Positions 56,345 to 64,000 of a stretch of 64,000 nucleotides of DNA are shown piece by piece. The notes below the pieces were generated by a model. That model saw nothing but the letters and a program-made list of their open reading frames with translations, made no database searches and had not been told where the DNA came from. Source of the DNA: Acanthosepion lycidas (Eukaryota; Mollusca; Cephalopoda; Sepiida; Sepiidae). Position 1 is the stretch's first letter. Every line of letters begins with the position of its first letter. The position numbers and the translations under genes are program-made. The stretch is from contig OZ010574.1 of assembly GCA_963932145.1 (NCBI GenBank), positions 57,495,732-57,559,731 on the forward strand, written 5' to 3'.

Positions 56345-57025
56345 TGTAATGGCTAAGAAAGATGAGATTAAGGACAATGCGTGAACGCAATGCAATTTAT
56401 ACTTGACGTAAATAGCACATAGAATAAAATACAAAACTGAACTGAATGATTCCAAAACATAACAATTAGATTTATTAATGTTTGATGTACATGCATGCGA
56501 ACTGAAAAGGTAGGAGAGAGTCGTGTCCCTTTGATTAGGTATTAGTTGTACCGGAGTTCATATTAAGAAAGTTTGGAATTGTGAATTGTAAAGTTGGTAA
56601 AAGTTCAGGAGTGATTTCAGAGTTCCTGAATGTTGGTAATTGTCTTTAACGTCTGGTCAGCAATGACTAAGACGGGAGTTCCTGAAGGTTACATCTTGGC
56701 ACTTGGTAACATGGCACTTGGTAACAAGGAATGATACGTGCGAGAGAGATTGATGGAAAGAAAAACTCAAGGAAGTTTACACGTGTTAGGTTTATATAAT
56801 GGTCGTGTACCACGTGGGAGGCTCAAACGGAGAACGCGGAAAAAACAGATTGGTCGCGTGCAGGCGGTTTGATTGGTCGGAACTGACCAATCAGCAAGCA
56901 AGATTGGAGGTGATTGAACAATGGATACTTCTTATATTGTATGAAAGTAGGATGTTACTTACCAGATAGGAAGAGTGCATTTCCTAAAAAGAGGTAAGGC
57001 TGGTTTGTTGTGGAAGATTCCACAA
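56345..57025 (-). mobile_element. candidate LTR of a Gypsy-type element
   Basis: On the minus strand it begins TGTGGAATCTTCCACA at 57025 and ends CATTACA at 56345, then a few bases later TTGGTAACTC, a possible primer-binding-site region. Two inverted CCAAT-type boxes (gattggtc and gaccaatca on the plus strand, near 56850-56895) lie upstream of a TATA-like ttatataaacc on the minus strand. The element at 61744-62710 has the same layout and related sequence. Only one LTR is visible. Confidence 0.45.
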
Positions 57026-57285
57026 GTTAACTGGACGAAAAAATGCGGGATTATAATAGTATAAAAAACATTCATCCAACCAAAACACACACAAACACCC
57101 ACACATTCAGGCACAACAACAAATACAAAAAAAAAAACACATACACGAAAACTTCGATAACTTCTGAGTAAAATTTCACAGGTTTTGATATGGAAAGGTT
57201 TTCGACGAATACTTGAATCTGGTTTTCATTAAAGAAAGTTTTCCGCATCAAAGCAACGATCGCAAAATATAATAATCAGCTGAAT
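57026..57285. other. no gene recognised
   Basis: AT-rich spacer between the LTR and transposase fragments. Confidence 0.4.
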
Positions 57286-57289
57286 ATGG

Positions 57290-57450
57290 CCTAATAAAAA
57301 AAACAGAACAGTTCCAATATTTTTGTACGTGGCTTTGCGTCGTCATGGAGGAGAACAAAATATTTCCTGTTAACGACCAAAATATTATGGACACGTTGCC
57401 GCTGCTGGGCATTTAAATGCGCATTTAATGTTTCATCGCGTTTTAAGAAC
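57290..57450 (-). pseudogene. mariner-type transposase fragment 1
   Basis: The minus-strand translation contains LNAQQRQRVHNILVVNRK and then VLLHDDAKPRTK, a decayed form of the mariner block around the second catalytic aspartate (HDNARPH). About 50 residues only. Confidence 0.55.
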
Positions 57451-57589
57451 TCTAAGTAAATAATAATATGACAATATTTTTTTTTTAATTATTAATACCC
57501 TGAGAGATTTTTTTGCATTAACTTTATTGAACAGTATCCTTACCGCATTCTGTCATATTTCAAAAATCTTCACAATTCCATCCTTCAAT

Positions 57590-58180
57590 AACATTTTTGC
57601 TTTTTCTCAGCAAAGAACTGGTCCATATGCGTTTTGACGTCTTCCAGGAAATTTAATTTTTCTCAGTAAGAGAATTCCGTAAACAATGGAATAAATGATG
57701 TGACAAAGGTGCGATTTCTGGTAAAGTCAATAGATGAGTGAAAAAATCAAATATTCAAATCGTCAAATATTTGCTTAGTTATCAAAGAAACATGCAGTCT
57801 AGAACTATCCAGATGAATCCTATGTTCTTTGACCCAAATTCAAATGTTTTTTTTGTTTTGTTTTTTTACAACTGTCTTTAGTTAATCCAAAAAAGAACTA
57901 TACTTGTTCGAATCAATCGTTTAGTTCTTCGGAATACGCTCATAGGAGAGAACTCTCATCCAATCCACCACATACACAGAATCCCCTAATTCTATCTAGC
58001 AACAAACACAGATTTTTTTTTGTCCAACCCAATATATCATACAGTGATATCAGGTTTCGCATTTCTTTAAAAAGATATCTTATTTTGAATGATTTAAAGA
58101 CTTGTTTTCACCCAACGCTTTAATGTCTGATCGACTTTTCTGGCCGTTAAATATTGCTACAGGCTTTTAAGCATCGTACG
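57590..58180 (-). pseudogene. mariner-type transposase fragment 2
   Basis: Minus strand, several frames. Near 57950 a YERIPKN-TIDSNKYSSFLD-LK series matches the mariner block that follows the first catalytic aspartate. Near 57810 HLDSSRLHVSL matches the D-NARPHVS region. Near 57640 FLEDVKTHMDQFFAEK matches the C-terminal block. Stops and frameshifts occur throughout. The order with fragment 1 is not that of one element, so there are two copies or a rearrangement. Confidence 0.65.
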
Positions 58181-58199
58181 CTTGCAGTTATTTTATTCA

Positions 58200-60094
58200 A
58201 CGCTCTTCTAAAGTGTTTTTATATTATTTTAGGTCAAACTTTAACAATAATTTGCTTTTCCGCTTTCTGTATGTTTATACAGCTGTCTATTTCAGTTCAG
58301 CGCAACTCATACCCTGATTGGCGACAATTTTATCATTATCAACCTCTTTAGATAAAATACAGTGTAGGAAATGGTGTTGTTTTCTGGCTAAGTTTTCTAA
58401 AAGGCTGCAACCGATTTGACAATATTCTTTACTGTCAACGATATTTGAAGCCTGATAATGATGGGAAAACACGTAAAAAATACATAATACTAAAATCGGG
58501 GGGACCAAATTTGAAAACTGTTTGACTGACAAGTTTTGTCCTATGGTTAGAACAAATGACTTACACCTATGAAATTCAAATAATCTGTTGTATTAGTTTT
58601 ATAATGATCGTGCATTTAAAAGAAAAAAAAAAAAAGGAAATGTCCTCGGTGCTTTTCCCTGCATAATCTTAGTAACTAATAACAAAATAAAAATTCATTA
58701 ACTTATCTTCCCGACTTCAAGTTTCGCAGATTTAATCCGCTTATCGGGGGTTAGATAATTTAATTGAATATATTAACAGATATATTGGTTTAAAGACGTT
58801 ACGTAAAAGAACGTTCATTTTTGGTAGCAACTTATTTAAAATCTGTTCTTTCTTAACAACGTTTTTTGTGTGACGTAATCTAATCCGAAATTGTTGGATT
58901 ATGTTTATTGGATAATTATTGCAATGACAAAAGTACGCAGGTGTAGGTTTTAAGGAAGCTTTATTCAACTGAGGATACAAGCTTTGCGTATAGTGTCCTT
59001 TTATAGTCCCAGTAAAGAGAAATATCTCTCTCAAAGAGGAGAGTAATAAAATAAAGGGAAACGACTCTTGATTATTCATATCAATTATATAAACAAAATG
59101 TTTCCGTTTTTCAACTTTTAATTTTATTTACTATTAATGTTTTATTTCTTAAAAATTACTGTTTAAAAATTAATCTTAAAAATGAAAAATCGTAATTGAA
59201 GGGCTCTTTTTAGCTTTAATTCAAAGGTAAAGGAATAAATTTACTATAACCAGTAAGCAAAATACTTTGGTGTATTTAAAACTAGATTTATATTGATTGA
59301 AATACAGCTTTTTTTATAGGTATTTTAAATAATTCGCAAAAAAAATGACCCAAACTTTAAAAAAAAAACAAAGTTTTATCGTCAAAATGTTTGTTATTAT
59401 TAAGAGGAAAGTCCATAGTATGTTTCAATTATTTTTGTAAATTTTTTAATCCTTTCTAGCACGTTTGAAACTTTGGCTAAAAATCATTTTTTTTTACGTC
59501 AGCAGTCACGTAATATTTACTATTAGTTTTCTAGCGCTTTTTTTCAATTGAAAAACATACTAATTTGGAAATTCTTGCAAAAATCAAATAATTCTCGGAT
59601 TTTAGAGAAAATTTTGGAACTTATTTACAAATGAAGGAAATTATTTTAGAAATGTTTGTTTTTAGAAAGTTATGGTAAAAATAATTTTTTACATCTGGTA
59701 CCCCCCCCACACACAGACACGCACACCTTTACTTAATTTTATGAAAACTCGAAAACTCGACTTCTGTGTAATTTTGTGATTATATTAGTTAAAAGCAGGA
59801 GCCTTTCAAGAATATAAATCAACGATTTTTTTAATAAATTTCGATACGATGTTACCCCAAAATCAGCTCTGAATTTAAAATACAAAACCCAATAGAACTA
59901 AGGCATTATTTAATTAAAATGCTTTTAATGGCTTTTATGAATAATACATATTAAGGGCACTATTGTCTGAAGCCAAAATATTTTTCCGATGAAAAATTAA
60001 TTTTTACAAGAATTGTTTTCTTTTTTCCAATTTTAAATACAAAATGTGATAAAATTAAGTTTGAATCCGTATATTCTTGGAAATGCTGTTATTA
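58200..60094. other. no gene recognised
   Basis: AT-rich, low in identifiable repeats. The 112-codon minus-strand frame 58741-59079 shows no domain. Confidence 0.5.
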
Positions 60095-60196
60095 TTACGT
60101 TTGTGCAAAAATAATGACGTAATAATGTCATTTTTTGACGTTAAAAAATACGTCAAAAAACGACATTATTACGTCATTATTTTTGCACCAACCTAA
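60095..60196. mobile_element. mariner-type MITE
   Basis: 102 bp hairpin with TA flanks; the left terminus is mutated (TTACGTTTGTGC) while the right is intact. Isolated from the other copies by 25 kb. Confidence 0.85.
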
Positions 60197-60199
60197 TAA

Positions 60200-61615
60200 A
60201 AAGATCTGTTTGAAAGATGAAGATCGTAAATTTGAAATCTTATTACAATCTGCGACACGATACTATTTTTGAAATATTTTTTAATATGCAAAAAAACGTA
60301 TTAAACAAGTTTTCTCCAAAACTATGGATGCACGGTTCAGAAATAATAGGTCACGTGTTTTAAGAGAAAGGCCTTAAGAAATCGATTCGCTTTCCTTCTG
60401 GCTAGCACGTTTCAAATTCTCTGACTGACCATTATCGTCACATTTTTAAAATTTTTAATTTTCTTTTTTACATGCTATTTCACTAAATATTTTATTTTCA
60501 TTTTTTAAATATAATTAATTTAGTGTTTCTCAGCGAGAGGCATACTACAATTATTAATTATTTTCTTTTTTTAGATTCAATTCTAGGGACGGAAACAGTG
60601 CAGGCTTTGGACATCTTCGTTAAAAAGTACCTGAAAAAAATCAATAAAATATTAGACTTTTGAAAGTATTTAAGTTTAAAAATTATTTTATAGTAAAATA
60701 AGGTGATCACTTGAAATTCTAAAATACTGTCACTTCTGTCCTTCCGTTCGATAAATTTCCCTGGCATAAACGTCAGTTTACACCTCTAAAACCAATCACC
60801 ACGATTAGACATGCTTCTCTTATTTTCAACTAAGTGTTTTTCTGCTAAAAATTATGTATGTATGTATGTTTCCAATTGCATTAAGTAAATTTTAAATTTT
60901 CTAATTTTCCTCAAATAATTTTTTTAAAAAGTATAATTGAATTTTACAAGATTTTTAAACGGAGAATTTCGCTTTTGTTTACAAAGTTGTCACATGGCTG
61001 ACATGATCGATTTTATGGCGATTTTGCTGACTCAAAAAAAACAAGATTTTTGACAAAAATTTTGGACGTGTTAGCAAAGATAAAAAAAATGAAAAAAAAA
61101 TAATGAAAAAATACTTTGGTCTTTCCTCTTAATAATAACAAACATTTAGACGATAAAAAATTGTTTATCAAGTTTCATCGGAGTATGCTTTTTAGCGAAG
61201 TATTGAAGTTACCTAATGTGTGTGTGTGTGTTGTCAGTAAAATTGAAGATGTCTACCATTTTTGAGAAATTTGTAAAGAAAATTGAGCACTTTATCGTAG
61301 GTTCATGCTAATCTGTTTTTATTCCGTTTCAGCGAACAGAACTCTTCGCTGTAACCTAAAACAGTATAATAGTAATATTGTGTTTCGGCGATATGGTTCA
61401 ACTGTAACCTGATGCAAATACTATTTCTTTCCTACTCTTGGTTACGTGATGTTCACTTACATTATATATCGTGACTTAAAGTTACTTTACGACTGTTCAT
61501 TCGCAACCGGAATGTAGCCTCAAAACCCGTAAATCTATTAATGCTCCCTCGTCATAAAATCAGCACACAGAGACGGAATGGAAGGGGACAGGTCGACCCG
61601 GTCGCAATCCAGAAG
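60200..61615. other. no gene recognised
   Basis: AT-rich spacer; nothing beyond short homopolymers and a (TG)n patch at 61218-61230. Confidence 0.5.
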
Positions 61616-61743
61616 TTCTCAGCATATTGTAGTATCTGTTCCGCGGCCTTGACTAGCTATGCGCCTGATCCTGCGTAACCGGGAGCTGGGTAAATTTTGA
61701 CTGGCCCGTGTATATGCGTTCCGGCTCCCCGCGTTAAATAACT

Positions 61744-62710
61744 TGTGGCGGACTCCACCACATTAATTTAACTTTAGATCAGCAGCTCCGTCACTGTCTG
61801 GGACTGCCATGTTGAGTCGCGTGAATATTCGCACGTGGTGGCGAAAACATTTTTCGTACCAAGTTGATATGCTGATTCCAGGACGTTTCACACAATTCTC
61901 TTACCAGGTTCACTGGCGAAATTTTGTGTTTCAAAATGGGGCAGCAGTGAAATATTGGTGCCTTCTTTGAATAACGGACAAATACAAGCCAACTAATCTT
62001 TATGTGAACTTTGATAAAATAGTAGACAGTGATCACACCGGGCTTTCTAATCACGTCGGGGTCACCAATGAAATGTGGCGGACTTCACAAAATTAATTTA
62101 ACTTTAGAAAACAAGGCTGATGCAAAAAAGGATAAGCAAAAGACATTGTTACACATAAAATATGTATTTAACAAGATGTACAATATCAAACAACGATGTG
62201 AAAGAAAGCATGCGTTTAAGTAAGAGAAGGTTGAAATAAACAAGAGTTGTCTCTCTTTAACTGTTATTTTAGTATTTCAAAGTTCACTGGAATAATGTTC
62301 ATGTTCATAATGACTGCTCTTAAAAGATTTGCCGTGTAAGAAAAGATTATGTGAGTGTATAAGGTATGTTCAGGATGTGAGTGGTGTGTGTGAGTGAGAA
62401 GGTTGGCGCATAGTTTCAACTGTCGTGGATTCGTTTGGCAGCTGAATTCTCACTAATTAGCTAAGAAAAATTCTTGCTTAAATAAGTGAATATAGGCTCC
62501 AGATCGCTGAGCGGGAAGAAATATTCTCCACGTGCAGACGATCTGATTGGTTGGCATAGACCAATCAGCAAGCGAGCTTTGGGGAGACTTAAGAAAGCTT
62601 GTGATCCGTTTCTCCCAAAAGTGCACAAAACTGACTACATAAAAATAGAGCGATTACAAAATTGTCGCATTGCTGCGATTTGTAAATTGTCTATAATAAT
62701 GTAGTCATGA
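61744..62710 (-). mobile_element. truncated Gypsy-type LTR element
   Basis: Minus strand. The 5' LTR ends GAAGTCCGCCACA at 62074 and is followed by ttggtgaccccgacgtgatt, a primer-binding-site region of a kind common in animal Gypsy elements. A leader follows, then ATGGCAGTCCCAGACAG, a probable gag start, of which only about 15 codons remain. This joins directly to the last 37 bp of an LTR (ending GGAGTCCGCCACA at 61744). Two CCAAT-type boxes near 62552-62577 and a TATA-like tatttaag near 62485 mark the LTR promoter. The outer start near 62710 is approximate. Confidence 0.6.
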
Positions 62711-63225
62711 TTAATTAACCAATGAATGCTTTGCGTTGTATGTGATTTGTATTTTTGTATGTACGTATGTGCGTAATAGATCGGCACAAACTGACCTTGT
62801 GTCGTATCCGAAACTCTTTGGTAAATACCGACGGCCTGCTCGGTCCGAGAGAAGAGGAAGAGCATATTGTAGTAACTGTTCGCAGCAGCCGATCAGCCAG
62901 CCCAGGCCACGATCATCTTAAGCTTGCCATCAGCCGTCGTTCCAGTAAAATGTCCCGTTAACTTCAACCAGCGTGATTGTTATAGCTATGTCTATTAGTA
63001 ATAGAAATTTATAACTTACACATTAGTTACAATAATATTTAGTTGTAGTCATTAGATTCGGGTGCCACTAGCAGAAAACAATCTTACGAAATCGTGTGAT
63101 ACATTTTGTAAAAAAATTACATGGGTTAGCTATTTCTTTCGTTAAACAAATATTTTGAAAAATATTCGTCCAATGATGAAGAATAGTTTTAACTCTGTGT
63201 CGTTGTTTTAACTCTTTATATGCGA
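62711..63225. other. no gene recognised
   Basis: A segment at 62860-62880 (agcatattgtagtaactgtt) resembles 61619-61640, so the region shares another dispersed repeat with the flank of the LTR element. Confidence 0.4.
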
Positions 63226-63912
63226 CTAGCAGTAGAGCCCGGCGTTGCGCGGGGATGTAACAGTAAGAGATAGATCAAGTATCGACCATCATAAAGACTA
63301 AAAAATAAAATTGACGAAGATTATTGTTTAAGGTTGACTGACACGCATGTCTTAATTAGTTTTTTTTGTTGTTTTTTTTTTTGTTTTCTTTACGAATTGG
63401 TCAAACCCAAACTCAAACAAAAACATTGTTTTCAATCGTTATGAGTCTACTGATTGAATAGAATTTTGTTATAAAAAATTGTCTTGTAAATGGAAGCATT
63501 CTGAATGTAAAAATAAAGAAAAAAGTGTGCAAGACAATAAGAAATACTACCTGCCCCCAAAAAGTGAAGTTTTGTTGAAATCAGTTGAAAAATGCAGGAA
63601 ATCCGATCCCATATATAAACGAGCACACACACATACAAACAACCTGGGTTTTATAATAAGTATAACTCGATATGAGTTGTCCCCCTTTCATTCTCGCGAT
63701 GCCTCTTGATCTTGTTTTCAAATTGATTTCGTGCAAAAACAATTGTGTTTTTCCAATTTTTGGCGCTGTCAGAACCACCGCAAGGTAATTTTACGTAGTT
63801 CTGTGAAGTTTTGTTGAAATCGGTTGAAAAATGTAGGAAATCCGATCCAATATATAAACGTACAGACACACACACACACACACACACAACCTGGGTTTTA
63901 TAATAAGTATGA
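63226..63912 (+). repeat. dispersed repeat with cggcgttgcgcgggg head
   Basis: Head gcgactagcagtagagcccg then gcgttgcgcgggg. The tail unit gttgaaatc(a/g)gttgaaaaatg, ggaaatccgatcc, (CA)n, cctgggttttataataagta occurs twice (63570-63660 and 63810-63912). This head-tail arrangement is typical of abundant invertebrate repeats, which may be Helitron-related or LINE-derived. Confidence 0.6.
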
Positions 63913-64000
63913 TGTTAATTTAAGAACTCTAAGGTTCGGATCACCACACTGGTTCTCGTTATCAACAGAGGAAAAACACCCAAACGCTGAATTTTCGGAC

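Noticed and set aside
58741..59079. 112-codon minus-strand frame as a gene
   Set aside because: It is AT-rich like its flanks, with no domain, conserved motif or splice context.

Overview
This window looks like a gene-poor, AT-rich stretch of a cephalopod genome, most likely an octopus. That is an inference from the repeat landscape: very long (TA)n tracts, tRNA-derived SINEs, CR1/Jockey-type and RTE-type LINEs, and many small TA-flanked Tc1/mariner-type elements. No bacterial gene organisation, rRNA or CRISPR array is present. No complete host gene is visible. The one place that resembles a spliced gene is at 49.3-50.3 kb, where two phase-compatible exons (49269-49380 and 50081-50320, plus strand, ending in a stop codon) are bounded by good splice sites; I do not recognise the protein.

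Layout. 1-3.5 kb: no gene, with a head-to-head array of 142-bp repeats at 1.64-2.68 kb. 3.5-9.6 kb: a broken CR1/Jockey-type LINE on the minus strand (4.08-7.45 kb) flanked by inverted copies of a dispersed repeat. 9.6-13.4 kb: microsatellites, a Tigger-like MITE and a cluster of palindromic modules separated by (TA)n. 13.4-22.1 kb: LINE 3' ends, an RTE-type LINE remnant, a pyrimidine-rich 104-bp minisatellite and duplicated SINEs. 22.1-30.9 kb: MITEs, Tc1-like remnants and the first copy of a modular composite repeat. 31-35 kb: SINE array, then the main composite repeat with a 111-bp satellite that carries a 555-bp higher-order duplication, then mariner MITEs. 35-46 kb: SINEs, a Gypsy-type gag fragment, Tc1-like remnants, hairpins and a MITE with an internal minisatellite. 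46-48 kb: a second LINE copy split by a solo LTR with an intact target-site duplication. 48-51.4 kb: the candidate exons. 51.4-64 kb: 149-bp tandem repeats, RTE-type LINE 3' ends, two minus-strand LTR elements, mariner transposase fragments and a long stretch with nothing recognisable.

The most interesting signal is a recurring small-RNA fold. At many loci, often inside inverted repeats and next to (TA)n tracts, the sequence carries the hammerhead ribozyme core (CTGANGA, stem II, GAAA). At several loci it also has a matching stem I, a short or self-complementary stem III and a plausible cleavage triplet. Three unrelated repeat families share a paired C3-to-U and G8-to-A change, which would keep the known C3-G8 base pair as U-A. 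Hammerheads of this minimal type are known from Penelope-like elements and retrozymes, so these repeats are probably remnants of such elements. This rests on folding by eye and has not been tested.
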